The notes under the pieces: generated by a model
Told to the model about the DNA's origin: nothing
Databases searched by the model: none
What the model saw: only the letters and a program-made list of their open reading frames with translations
In this document: positions 44,730 to 52,879 of the stretch, piece after piece
How the letters are laid out: the number at the start of each line of letters is the position of its first letter
Position numbering within the stretch: the stretch's first letter is position 1
Translations under genes and position numbers: made by a program
From: an uncultured Desulfuromonas sp.
GTDB lineage: Bacteria > Desulfobacterota > Desulfuromonadia > Desulfuromonadales > Desulfuromonadaceae
Direction of reading: 5' to 3'
Assembly: GCF_963678835.1 (NCBI RefSeq)
Contig: NZ_OY787469.1
Span: forward strand, 620,001-684,000
DNA: 64,000 nt

Positions 44730-46856
44730 ATGGCGGACCCCATCAAGCACAAACGGTTAAAAAAAGAACTGCGTCTGCTCGATGTCTATGCCATTGCCAC
44801 AGGCGCAACACTCAGTGCCGGTTTTTTTCTGTTGCCGGGAATAGCGGCACAGCAAGCCGGTCCTGCCCTGATTCTCGCTTATGCCATTGCTGCATTGCCC
44901 CTGTTCCCCGCCATGTTCAGTATTCTCGAGTTGGCCACGGCCATGCCGCGTGCCGGTGGCGTTTATTATTTTCTCGACCGAGCACTTGGTCCGGCCTGGG
45001 GAACCATTGGCGGATTGGGCACCTGGCTGGCTCTGATTCTCAAAGTGGCCTTCGCCCTGGTCGGCATGGGGGCGTACATTGCCCTGTACATGCCGGAACT
45101 GCACATTGTTCCCGTCGCAGTGATCACCGCTCTGGCCCTTGGTGCCCTCAGCCTGTTTGGGGCCGGAAAAGGGGGGCGCCTGCAGATCCTCCTGGTGATT
45201 GGGTTGCTGGTGTTGCTGGCCGTGTTCTTTGGTGCTGGTGGGATGCAGCTTCAGGCCGCCAATTTTGAAGGTTTTCTCGCCTCAGGAGTGGACGCGATCC
45301 TGTCCACGGCCGGATTGGTTTACATCAGCTATGTCGGTGTGACAAAAGTTGCCAGTTTGTCCGAAGAGGTCAAAGACCCGGAACGCAATCTGCCACGGGG
45401 AGTGATCCTTGCCTTGACAACGGCCGTGGGCGTTTATCTGGTTGGCACCACTATTATTGTCGGTCTGGTTCCTCAGGCCGAGCTGCAGGGCAGTCTGACG
45501 CCTGTGGCTGTCGCGGCTGATTATGCGCTGGGGGAGACCGGTAAGCTGCTGCTGTCCGTCGCCGCACTGCTGGCGTTTATCTCCGTCGCCAATGCCGGGA
45601 TGATGAGTGCGTCGCGGTATCCGTTGGCCATGAGTCGCGACCATCTGCTGCCGTCGGTTTTCCGTCGCCTCGGCCGGTTTGGTTCACCCACCAATGCCAT
45701 TCTAGTGACCTTACTGGTCCTTGTGGCGACCATTGTCTTCTTTGATCCGGTAAAGATTGCCAAGTTGGCCAGTGCTTTTCAGTTGCTGATGTTTGCTTTG
45801 GTGTGTGCCGCGGTTATTGTGATGCGTGAAAGCCGTATCGATTCATACGATCCCGGTTACAAATCGCCCTTTTACCCGTGGATGCAGATTGCCGGCATTG
45901 TTTTTCCGATGATTCTTATCGTTGAGATGGGAACCGTGTCGATCGTGTTTTCACTTGCCCTGATTCTGGTGTCCGTCGTCTGGTACCTTTCCTATGGCAA
46001 ACCGCGTGTCGCACGCACTGGAGCGATCTTCCACGTGTTTGAGCGGTTGGGACATCTGCGCTACCAGGGGCTTGACACCGAGTTGCGTGGCATTCTTAAA
46101 GAGAAGGGGCTGCGTGATGATGATCCGTTTGATGAGATTCTGCTGCGCAGTCAGGTGATTGACCTTGAAGAGGAGTGCTCCTTTGAAGCCGCCTTGACCA
46201 TTGCCGCCCACAAGCTGGAAAAGGTGATTCCATTGACCAGTGACGAGATCGTCGAGCAGATTATGGTTGGCACCCGCATTGGTGCGACACCGGTGACGCG
46301 TGGGGTGGCCTTGCCCCATTTTCGCTCCACAGCCATCAGTCAATCGGAAATGGTGCTGATGCGTGCCCGCAATGGTGTGCGCATGGCCCGCTACAATCCA
46401 CAAACCCTCGAAGAGGAGGGCAGCCAGAGGGTTAAGGCGCTGTTTTTTCTTGTCAGTCCCGACAGTAACCCTTCGCAGCATTTGCGCATTCTAGCGCGCA
46501 TTGCTGAACGGGTTGATGAAGAGAGCTTTGCGGATCAATGGCTGGGGGCGCAGCAGCGTAACGCGCTTAAAGAGGCGCTGCTGCAAAGTGATCGTTTTCT
46601 GTTGTTGTGTCTGGACGATGAGACTCCGACCCATGAGTTGATCGGTCGACCGTTGCACGATGTGGTGTTTGGTGAAGGGTGCCTGGTGGCGTTTCTGACC
46701 CGGCGCGGGAAAACCTTTGTTCCCAACGGGCGGACCTTGTTGCTTGAGGGAGATCGTCTGACGGTGATTGGTGATGAGACGGCACTCAATGATATTCGGC
46801 GTCGTTATCAGCCGGATGGCGCGACCTGTTCTACGGAGCAAAGTTTGGAAGAATAA
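44730..46856 (+). CDS. APC-superfamily transporter fused to EIIA-like and RCK_C-like domains
   Basis: This 708-residue protein starts at ATG 44730 with AGGAG at 44721; an upstream in-frame start at 44685 is rejected. Residues about 15-430 form an amino-acid/polyamine permease with 11-12 helices (ATGATLSAGFFLLPG helix-break, EEVKDPERNLPRG loop). Residues about 455-610 resemble a PTS EIIA type-2 domain, with His530 in GVALPHFRS at the phospho-His position. Residues about 630-700 resemble a TrkA-C/RCK_C ligand-binding domain (GRPLHDVVFGEGCLVAFLTR, LLLEGDRLTVIGD). The fusion suggests import controlled by PTS-Ntr-like phosphorylation and a small ligand. Substrate unknown. Confidence 0.85.
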   Translation: MADPIKHKRLKKELRLLDVYAIATGATLSAGFFLLPGIAAQQAGPALILAYAIAALPLFPAMFSILELATAMPRAGGVYYFLDRALGPAWGTIGGLGTWLALILKVAFALVGMGAYIALYMPELHIVPVAVITALALGALSLFGAGKGGRLQILLVIGLLVLLAVFFGAGGMQLQAANFEGFLASGVDAILSTAGLVYISYVGVTKVASLSEEVKDPERNLPRGVILALTTAVGVYLVGTTIIVGLVPQAELQGSLTPVAVAADYALGETGKLLLSVAALLAFISVANAGMMSASRYPLAMSRDHLLPSVFRRLGRFGSPTNAILVTLLVLVATIVFFDPVKIAKLASAFQLLMFALVCAAVIVMRESRIDSYDPGYKSPFYPWMQIAGIVFPMILIVEMGTVSIVFSLALILVSVVWYLSYGKPRVARTGAIFHVFERLGHLRYQGLDTELRGILKEKGLRDDDPFDEILLRSQVIDLEEECSFEAALTIAAHKLEKVIPLTSDEIVEQIMVGTRIGATPVTRGVALPHFRSTAISQSEMVLMRARNGVRMARYNPQTLEEEGSQRVKALFFLVSPDSNPSQHLRILARIAERVDEESFADQWLGAQQRNALKEALLQSDRFLLLCLDDETPTHELIGRPLHDVVFGEGCLVAFLTRRGKTFVPNGRTLLLEGDRLTVIGDETALNDIRRRYQPDGATCSTEQSLEE

Positions 46857-46869
46857 TTTGAGTCTTCCT

Positions 46870-47023
46870 GACCAAGACCAAGACCAAGACCAAGACCAAG
46901 ACCAAGACCAGGACCAGGACCAGGACCAGGACCAGGACCAGGACCAAAACCAGGACCAGGACCAGGACCAGGACCAGGACCAAAACCAGGACCAAAACCA
47001 AAACCAAAACCAAAACCAAAACC
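46870..47023 (+). repeat. hexanucleotide microsatellite (RACCAR)n
   Basis: About 25 consecutive hexamers change along the tract from GACCAA to GACCAG to AACCAA. It starts 14 bp after the transporter stop codon and ends exactly where the first tandem-repeat core (GCCGGGTCTCG at 47024) begins. Other units of the family carry only two to four such hexamers at the same place. All six frames are open in places, giving DQDQ-like frames that are not genes. Confidence 0.95.
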
Positions 47024-47310
47024 GCCGGGTCTCGTCCCGGCAGCCGACATCCTTTTGACTGGCCGCTCAAAAGGATGCAAAAACCAGCTTGAACACCTCC
47101 TGAACCTGGATTAACCGACACTGTGTCTGTTTCCGTTATGCGTCCAGATTCGGCTCGCCGCCCTTTAGGTCGGCGAATCGTGCAATTCATCGTCTTTGGC
47201 GTAAAACGGTGATAACAATCTTCAGTCGCGCTCTATCTCTGGTGTGGCACCGATCAAATGGGCGGGACGGTGCCCGCCCTGCAGTCGTGTGTTATTAAGC
47301 AGCCCAGCCC
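46870..47310. repeat. tandem non-coding repeat, copy 1 (left-truncated)
   Basis: It begins within the unit at the hexamer tract and contains the hairpin GCCGGGTCTCGTCCCGGC. A perfect 11-bp hairpin CATCCTTTTGA/TCAAAAGGATG sits at 47048-47077, with the pairing GATTCGGCTCGCCG...CGGCGAATC and GGGCGGGACGGTGCCCGCCC near the right end. The part of the unit before the hexamer tract is missing. Confidence 0.88.
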
Positions 47311-47883
47311 TCCCGTTCAGCAGCACCGAACGCAATGAACGTCAGCGCGATGGTTGTCGGCAACCTGTTTGAGCGGTAGCGAGTTTTGCCGACATCGCGA
47401 TGTAAGAGAATGGAGTGAGGGAACCCGCAGGGTGCAATGACGGGAGTCGATTTTGCGCCCCTTTTGTCGACGCAAAAGGGGTCCGACGTGCGGGCGCGGA
47501 AGCCCGCGTCACGTGGGTACCACCATCGCGAACGGATGAAGTTTGCCAGAGCGATTCGTTTCGTATTACGAACCACTGAATGTCAAAGTCAAGACCGCCG
47601 GGTCTCGTCCCGGCAGCCGACATCCTTTTGACTGGCCGCTCAAAAGGATGCAAAAACCAGCTTGAACACCTCCTGAACCTGGATTAACCGACACTGTGTC
47701 TGTTTCCGTTATGCGTCCAGATTCGGCTCGCCGCCCTTTAGGTCGACGAATCATGCAACTCATCATCTCTGGCGTAAAATGTTGATGACAATCTTAAGTC
47801 GCGCTCTACCTCTGGTGTGGCACCGATCAAACGGGCGGGACGGTGCCCGCCCTGCAGTCGTGTGTTATTAAGCAGCCCAGCCC
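47311..47883. repeat. tandem non-coding repeat, copy 2 (complete, 573 bp)
   Basis: The most complete unit runs from TCCCGTTCAGCAGCACCGAA through GTAAGAGAATGGAGTGAGGG, the CCCCTTTTG/CAAAAGGGG hairpin near 47458, CGGGCGCGGAAGCCCG and a two-to-three-unit hexamer tract at 47580-47596. It then continues with the GCCGGG and CATCCTTTTGA hairpins. It is nearly identical to copy 3. Frames in it are short and not conserved by codon pattern. Confidence 0.9.
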
Positions 47884-48466
47884 TCCCGTTCAGCAGCACC
47901 GAACGCAATGAACGTCAGCGCAATGGTTGTCGGCAACCTGTTTGAGCGGTAGCGAGTTTTGCCGACATTGCGATGTAAGAGAATGGAGAGAGGGAACCCG
48001 ATAGGGTGCAATGACGGGAGTCGATTTTGCGGTACTTTTGTCGACGCAAAAGGGGTCCGACGGGCGGGCGCGGAAGCCCGCGTCACGTGGGTACCACCAT
48101 CGCGAACGGATGAAGTTTGCCAGAGCGATTCGTTTCGTATTACGAACCACTGAATCTCAAGATCAAAGCCAAGGTCGCCAGGTCTCGTCCCGGCAGCCGA
48201 CATCCTTTTGACTGGCCGCTCAAAAGGATGCAAAAACCGGCTGAACACCTCCTGTCCCTCAGATTAACCTACAATGAGTTTGTTTCCGTTATGCTTCACG
48301 GATTCGGCTCGCCGCCCTTTAGGTCGGCGAATCGTGTAACTCATCAGCTCTGGTGTAAAATGTTGACAACAGTTTGACGCCGTTCTCTTTTTTTTTTTCG
48401 TGGCTCCAATTAAACGGGCGGGACGGTGCCCGCCCTGCAGTCGTGTGTTATTAAGCAGCCAAGCCC
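47884..48466. repeat. tandem non-coding repeat, copy 3 (complete, 583 bp)
   Basis: It is nearly identical to copy 2 through its first 290 bp, then slightly more diverged. The hexamer tract at 48154-48176 reads CTCAAGATCAAAGCCAAGGT. The core hairpins are retained. A pyrimidine tract (CTCTTTTTTTTTTCG) near 48385 replaces CTCTACCTCTGG of copy 2. Confidence 0.9.
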
Positions 48467-49034
48467 TCCCGTTCAGCAGCACCGAACGAAGAGAACGGTC
48501 ATCGTCGGCAACCGGTTTGAGGACTGATGCCGACGGGGCGAGTTTTTCCGCCATCGCGGTGTAAGTGAACGCAGAGAGGGAACCCGTAGGGTGCAATGGG
48601 GTTGTTATGAATCAGAAGAACGAGTGGTGTTACGTGAGATTTTTTGCGTCAGCAAGGCAGAGGGAGGAGCTATAGTCTTTCTATGGCGACGACCGATAAC
48701 GCGGCTGACGTGAAAAAGATCCGCAACAACACCGTGAAGGCTGATTGATGATAACCCCTTGGGAGTCGATTTTGCGCCCCTTTTGTCGACGCAAAAGGGG
48801 TCCGACGGGCGGGCGCGGAAGCCCGCGTCACGTGGGCACCAACTATGAGAACGGATGAAGTTCGCTGGTGCGATTCGTTTCAAGTTGCAAACCACTGAAG
48901 CTCAAGATCAAAGTCAATGAGTCTGTTTCCGTTATGCTTCACAGATTCGGCTCGCCGTCCTTTAGGTCGACGAATCGTGCAACGTATCATCTTTGGCGTA
49001 AAACGGGTGGGCAATGCCCACCCTGCCTAGGCGC
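48467..49034. repeat. tandem non-coding repeat, copy 4 (diverged, rearranged)
   Basis: It begins like the other units but carries about 170 bp of unrelated sequence (about 48600-48770) between GGGTGCAATG and GGAGTCGATTTTGCG. It also lacks the roughly 100-bp section with the GCCGGG and CATCCTTTTGA hairpins after its short hexamer tract (48900-48918). It ends with GTGGGCAATGCCCACCC near 49010-49025. Confidence 0.82.
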
Positions 49035-49065
49035 GTGAACCTTTTATAGGTGTTGGTGAGGAATG

Positions 49066-49098
49066 AAGGCAGCCGAAAAGATGATTTTCGGCTGCCTT
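49066..49098 (-). terminator. strong hairpin after efpL
   Basis: A perfect 14-bp stem (AAGGCAGCCGAAAA 49066-49079 with TTTTCGGCTGCCTT 49085-49098) lies 23 bp beyond the minus-strand efpL stop. No clear U-tract follows on the minus strand. Confidence 0.75.
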
Positions 49099-49120
49099 GT
49101 GATGGTTGATAGCGCTATGA

Positions 49121-49687
49121 TTAACAGCGGGAGATAAAGCGATTCTCCCGTGTGTCCACTTTGATCCGCTCACCACTTTCCAGATAGCCCGGCACCTGGA
49201 TGGCCATGCCGGTTTCAAGGATCGCTTCCTTGGTTTGGGCTGTGGCTGTGGCGTTTTTGATCGAAGGCGCGGTTTCTTCTACCGTTAATTCGACGGTCAT
49301 TGGCAACTCCACCAGAACCACCATCTCATTGAAGACACCGAGTGTCACTTCAAGGCCGTCCGTTAGATAGCCCTTAATATCGTCAAACATTTCGCCGTTG
49401 ATCTCAAATTGTTCGTAACTTTCCATATCCATGAACACGCCGCTGTCGTCACCGGCAGCATACAGATATTGTCCTTTGCGGCGGGCAAAATCGGCCTCGT
49501 CGAGCTTATCGCCGGACTTGAAGGTTTTATTCAAAACCTGTCCAGTGAGCAGGTTGCGGTATTTGGTTTTCACTAAGGTGTTGCCGCCACGTGCTGTGGG
49601 TGATTGGAAGCTGACATCGAGGATGGAGCAGGGGGCATCGTCAAGCAGAGGCACCGTGCCACGTTTAAGATCGGAAGCGAGAATCAT
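49121..49687 (-). CDS. efpL: elongation factor P-like protein EfpL (YeiP type)
   Basis: This 188-residue three-domain EF-P-family protein has loop residues 29-37 reading SPTARGGNT with Arg33 at the tip. This fits the EfpL/YeiP branch, which relieves ribosome stalling without a Lys modification, rather than canonical EF-P. The conserved KYRNLLTGQVLNKTFKSGDK, QYLYAAGDDSGVFMDMESYE and the C-terminal GYLESGERIKVDTRENRFISR blocks confirm the family. AGGAG precedes the start. It is the last gene of the minus-strand series but has its own start site 184 bp from elbB, with a terminator between. Confidence 0.82.
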   Translation of the reverse strand: MILASDLKRGTVPLLDDAPCSILDVSFQSPTARGGNTLVKTKYRNLLTGQVLNKTFKSGDKLDEADFARRKGQYLYAAGDDSGVFMDMESYEQFEINGEMFDDIKGYLTDGLEVTLGVFNEMVVLVELPMTVELTVEETAPSIKNATATAQTKEAILETGMAIQVPGYLESGERIKVDTRENRFISRC

Positions 49688-49808
49688 AGAAAAACTCCTG
49701 GTTCGGGGGCACAGCCCACCGTGAAGAGGTCAAAGATAACAAGGGATGGCGTTTTTATACCGCAGGCGAGCGATCTGGGCAACTGCACTTTTATGATGGG
49801 GAATAAAC

Positions 49809-49842
49809 AAACGGCCAGGGCCACAAGGGGCCTGGCCGTTTA
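49809..49842 (-). terminator. terminator after elbB
   Basis: AAACGGCCAGG and CCTGGCCGTTT pair around a short GC-rich loop. On the minus strand the hairpin is followed by a T-rich stretch, 30 bp past the elbB stop. Confidence 0.85.
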
Positions 49843-49871
49843 AATGGAAAGAGTCAGTCGTAAAAAAGGTG

Positions 49872-50534
49872 TTAGAGACGCGCCATCAATGCTGTGATGG
49901 TGGCTTCAATGCCGTCGGCGGCTTCCTTGATGGAGCCTGCCAGCATGTATGCCGGAGTGGTCAGGATGTTGAGATTTTCATCCACAACAAACTCTTCCAC
50001 CGCTTTATTAACATGCTGGGCTCCCATGGCATTGATCGCCTCAGCGGTGCCGCTATCGTTACCGATGGTGACTTGCGGGGATTTGCCGGCCTGGCCGAGA
50101 ATGCGGGCGATGACGGCAGGGGAGATGCAGATGGCGGCCAGTGGTTTTTTGGCATCAACCACTTCCATAACCAGACGACTAACCTCAGGGTTTACTTGGC
50201 AGTCAGGGCCGTTGACGGCAAAGTCACACAGGTTTTTGGCGGCGCCAAAACCGCCGGGGATCACCAGAGCGTCAAGGTCTGCTGCGGACACTGTGGCGAT
50301 ATCTTTGATGTTGCCACGAGCAATGCGGGCCGATTCGACGAGAATGTTACGGCTTTCCCCTTCGGCAACCTCACCGGTCAGATGGTTGACCACATGCAGT
50401 TGCTCGGCGTTGGGCGCCATGCAGACGATTTCTGCACCGGCCCGATCGAGGGCCAGCAGGGTGATCACGGATTCATGAATTTCGCTGCCGTCGTAGACGC
50501 CGCAGCCCGCTAATACAACACCAACTTTTGCCAT
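49872..50534 (-). CDS. elbB: ElbB/DJ-1-superfamily glyoxalase-like protein
   Basis: This 220-residue protein of the DJ-1/PfpI class I glutamine-amidotransferase-like fold has VGVVLAGCGVYDGSEIHESV at the start and LVIPGGFGAAKNL near 88. IVLESARIARG and MEVVDAKKPLAAICISPAVI (with the nucleophile-position Cys) near 125 match ElbB, once linked to isoprenoid synthesis and reported as a glyoxalase. GGAGAG precedes the ATG. It follows the XRE-cupin gene on the same strand. Confidence 0.88.
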   Translation of the reverse strand: MAKVGVVLAGCGVYDGSEIHESVITLLALDRAGAEIVCMAPNAEQLHVVNHLTGEVAEGESRNILVESARIARGNIKDIATVSAADLDALVIPGGFGAAKNLCDFAVNGPDCQVNPEVSRLVMEVVDAKKPLAAICISPAVIARILGQAGKSPQVTIGNDSGTAEAINAMGAQHVNKAVEEFVVDENLNILTTPAYMLAGSIKEAADGIEATITALMARL

Positions 50535-50597
50535 AGCGTTCTCTCCTTGTTGTCGTCAGATTTCATAAAAGGGGAGGACTTTGATGTTTCCTCCGGT

Positions 50598-51194
50598 TTA
50601 GTTTTTCGAGTATAGCACAGCAATCGCGCGCGGCTGGGTTTCGCTGCGGGCAATGTAGCCGTGTGGTTCTGTGGAGTCGTAGTACACCGAATCACCGGGA
50701 TTGAGGAGGACTGTCTGGTCCCCATGGCGGAATTCAAGTTGCCCTTCAAGAACGTAAAGAAACTCCTCCCCCTCATGGCGCACCAGAAGGTCATCACTCC
50801 ATTCACGGGCAAAAAATTCCACATCAAACGGTTCCATGTTATGACGGGTTTTGCCGAATGCTCGGGAGTTGTAGGTGTACGACTGGCTGCCGTGGGTCTG
50901 GGCGGCACGCAGTTGGCGAATGTGCTGCTCACCGGCGCGCACGACAACACACTGGGTATTGTCCCGCTCGTCTTCAAAAAAACAGTTGAGGCTGACCTCA
51001 AAGGCTTTGGCAATGCGCAATAGCGTCGACAGCGGTGGAATGACCTGATTGTTTTCAATCTGTGACAGCAACGGCTTGGAGAGCCGGGTCATGTTGGCCA
51101 AGTCCTGCAGCGTCATGCGTCGTTCCTGGCGCAGGTTGCGCACTTTCATGCCGATTTGCAGCTCTTTGACCTCTTCGCGAATATTTTCCATCAT
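50598..51194 (-). CDS. XRE-family regulator with cupin sensor domain
   Basis: This 198-residue protein has a helix-turn-helix of XRE type at about 15-70 (MTLQDLANMTRLSKPLLSQI) and a C-terminal cupin barrel at about 115-190 (RHEGEEFLYVLEGQLEF, LNPGDSVYYDSTEPHGY). These regulators typically sense a small metabolite and control nearby metabolic genes. An ATG three bases downstream is an equally good start. It sits 20 bp after the MaoC gene and upstream of elbB; the regulon is not visible. Confidence 0.88.
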   Translation of the reverse strand: MMENIREEVKELQIGMKVRNLRQERRMTLQDLANMTRLSKPLLSQIENNQVIPPLSTLLRIAKAFEVSLNCFFEDERDNTQCVVVRAGEQHIRQLRAAQTHGSQSYTYNSRAFGKTRHNMEPFDVEFFAREWSDDLLVRHEGEEFLYVLEGQLEFRHGDQTVLLNPGDSVYYDSTEPHGYIARSETQPRAIAVLYSKN

Positions 51195-51214
51195 CAGTCC
51201 TGTTCCGTACCGGC

Positions 51215-51700
51215 TCAGGGATAAAGCCGGGCAACAAATTCAGCGACACAGGCGGGCTTTTCTTCCCCCTGAATCTCAACTGTTATTGAATAAATAACTT
51301 CGACACAGTCATCCAAGGCGCGGGCTGAAGCCAGCGTGGTATGGGCGCGCAGCGCCGAATCCACTTTTACCGGAAATGGAAACCTGACCTTGTTCAGTCC
51401 GTAGTTGACCCGCAACCGCATTCCCGGATAGTTGTCGGAAAAATAATCCGGATGGTTGCTCTGGGTCAAAAAGGGCAGCAGCGAAAGGGTCAGATAGCCA
51501 TGAGCGATGGTTGTGCCATAGGGAGATTGCTCTTTGGCGCGTTGCGGATCGGTGTGAATCCACTGTTCATCGCCGGTGACGGCGGCAAAAGCATCAATGC
51601 GCTGTTGATCGATGGTCAACCAGGGACCCGTGTGGATGAGAGTGCCGAATTTCGGCGTCATAAAGTCGATCAATTGGCCAATAGCCTGAGTTGCGTCCAT
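51215..51700 (-). CDS. MaoC-like (R)-enoyl-CoA hydratase family protein
   Basis: This 161-residue hot-dog-fold protein has the hydratase 2 motif with catalytic Asp/His-type residues: FAAVTGDEQWIHTDPQRAKE (about 34-53), then TTIAHGYLTLSLLPFL (about 59-74), and GLNKVRFPFPVKVDSALRAH. It probably hydrates a trans-2-enoyl-CoA to the (R)-3-hydroxyacyl-CoA. GGAGAC precedes the ATG. It is followed at 20 bp by the XRE-cupin regulator, which may control it. Confidence 0.88.
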   Translation of the reverse strand: MDATQAIGQLIDFMTPKFGTLIHTGPWLTIDQQRIDAFAAVTGDEQWIHTDPQRAKEQSPYGTTIAHGYLTLSLLPFLTQSNHPDYFSDNYPGMRLRVNYGLNKVRFPFPVKVDSALRAHTTLASARALDDCVEVIYSITVEIQGEEKPACVAEFVARLYP

Positions 51701-51712
51701 GCCAGTCTCCTG

Positions 51713-52582
51713 TTAAATGTCGACACCGAGAAAGACGCGCACCACATAACCGATAAGGAAACTCAGTCCGGCAACACCAAGGCTGAGCACGGCCATCTCG
51801 CGAAAGCGGTCTTTGAATGTCAGGTCTTCAGCAATGGAAATATAATAATTGAAGCCGGCAATAATGGCGACGGCTGCGACCAGGCTGAAGAACAGGCAGA
51901 CAAAATAGTGTTCAAACACCAGAAATGGCAGAATCAGCAGGAATACCGTTGAGACATAGGCAATGCCGGTGTAGGCAGCGCCTTTGACCGGGTGTTTCTC
52001 TTCACCGTTACTGTTTTTCATCGACAGATATTCAGAACAGGCCATGGACAGTGACGCGGCAATGCCGGTGATCAGTCCGGCCAGAGCGATGAGCCGGGTG
52101 TTTTGCAGGGCCAGAGTCAGGCCGGCAAGCACACCGGTAAGCTCGACCAGAGCATCGTTGAGCCCGAGAACAATGGAACCGGTGTAGTGCAGACGCTCCT
52201 CGTCAAGCAGAGCGAGCAATTCCATCTCATGCTCTTTTTCCTCGGCAGCAATTTGGGCGGCCTCGGGAAATTCTTCACTGAGTAGCTTGTAGTTGGTCTG
52301 AGCGCCCACTTCGCCCCGTTCCATCAACTTCATGCCGAAGGTGAAGCCGAAAATCAGGCTGATCAGATAATACAACCACACCTTGACGCGATCGGGTGCC
52401 ACGTCGGTTTTGGTGTGATTCTTCCAGATCTCATAGTGGCGGCGTTCCTCGTTACCAACCCGCTGCAAGATAACCGCATTGTCTTTGCTGCGGATCGATT
52501 TGGCCAGCTTGGTATAAATATGGTATTCAGTGATCTCGTTTTTTTGTAGAGAAATTAGATAGTTGCGTGTTTTTTCGTTCAT
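51713..52582 (-). CDS. ferritin-like/VIT1-type membrane protein
   Basis: This 289-residue protein has an N-terminal ferritin-like four-helix domain with iron-ligand-type residues in NEITEYHIYTKLA (Glu near 17) and GNEERRHYEIW (Glu-x-x-His near 46-49). KEHEMELLALLDEERLHYTG links to a VIT1/CCC1 membrane domain of four to five helices (GLNDALVELTGVLAGLTLAL, SMACSEYLS). Proteins combining these parts move or store iron or manganese. Whether it exports or sequesters is not readable. The ribosome site is weak. Confidence 0.85.
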   Translation of the reverse strand: MNEKTRNYLISLQKNEITEYHIYTKLAKSIRSKDNAVILQRVGNEERRHYEIWKNHTKTDVAPDRVKVWLYYLISLIFGFTFGMKLMERGEVGAQTNYKLLSEEFPEAAQIAAEEKEHEMELLALLDEERLHYTGSIVLGLNDALVELTGVLAGLTLALQNTRLIALAGLITGIAASLSMACSEYLSMKNSNGEEKHPVKGAAYTGIAYVSTVFLLILPFLVFEHYFVCLFFSLVAAVAIIAGFNYYISIAEDLTFKDRFREMAVLSLGVAGLSFLIGYVVRVFLGVDI

Positions 52583-52879
52583 GGCTGATGTGGCCTGTAC
52601 CTCAGGGGCTTCCCGGCAAGGCCCTCCTTAAATTGTTGATAGGAAACGAATTGGTTCAATGTGACATATAAAATCAACAGTATAGCGGGAGTAACAGCAA
52701 GATGAAAGTTTGAAAAAACATTATCGTATACAGAACGCAGGGAATAAATAGATGTTTTTAGACGATTTTTGGCTAATTTTGCTGAAATCTGAATTGACAT
52801 CATCTCGGGTTCGGGGTAGAAAAGGGAGCTGGTAGTTTCAATGAATTGTTATGGTAGTCCGAAAAAAGGAGTTGAGTGG

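Noticed and set aside
43592-44752. 386-codon minus-strand frame opposite phoR.
   Set aside because: Antisense shadow of a kinase with clear motifs.
46768-47190. Long open frames coding for Asp-Gln or Gly-Leu/Val-Leu repeats across the hexamer tract (both strands).
   Set aside because: They are translations of the hexanucleotide repeat, with no ribosome site or non-repetitive domain, and overlap the transporter gene end.
47295-48895. Repeated frames of 60-130 codons on both strands of the tandem array (for example those starting MHPFERPVK or MVRNTKRIA).
   Set aside because: They recur because the DNA repeats, shift frame between copies, lack ribosome sites, and contain the hairpin sequences.
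52579-52803. 74-codon minus frame upstream of the ferritin-like gene.
   Set aside because: No ribosome site; AT-rich intergenic sequence with no domain.
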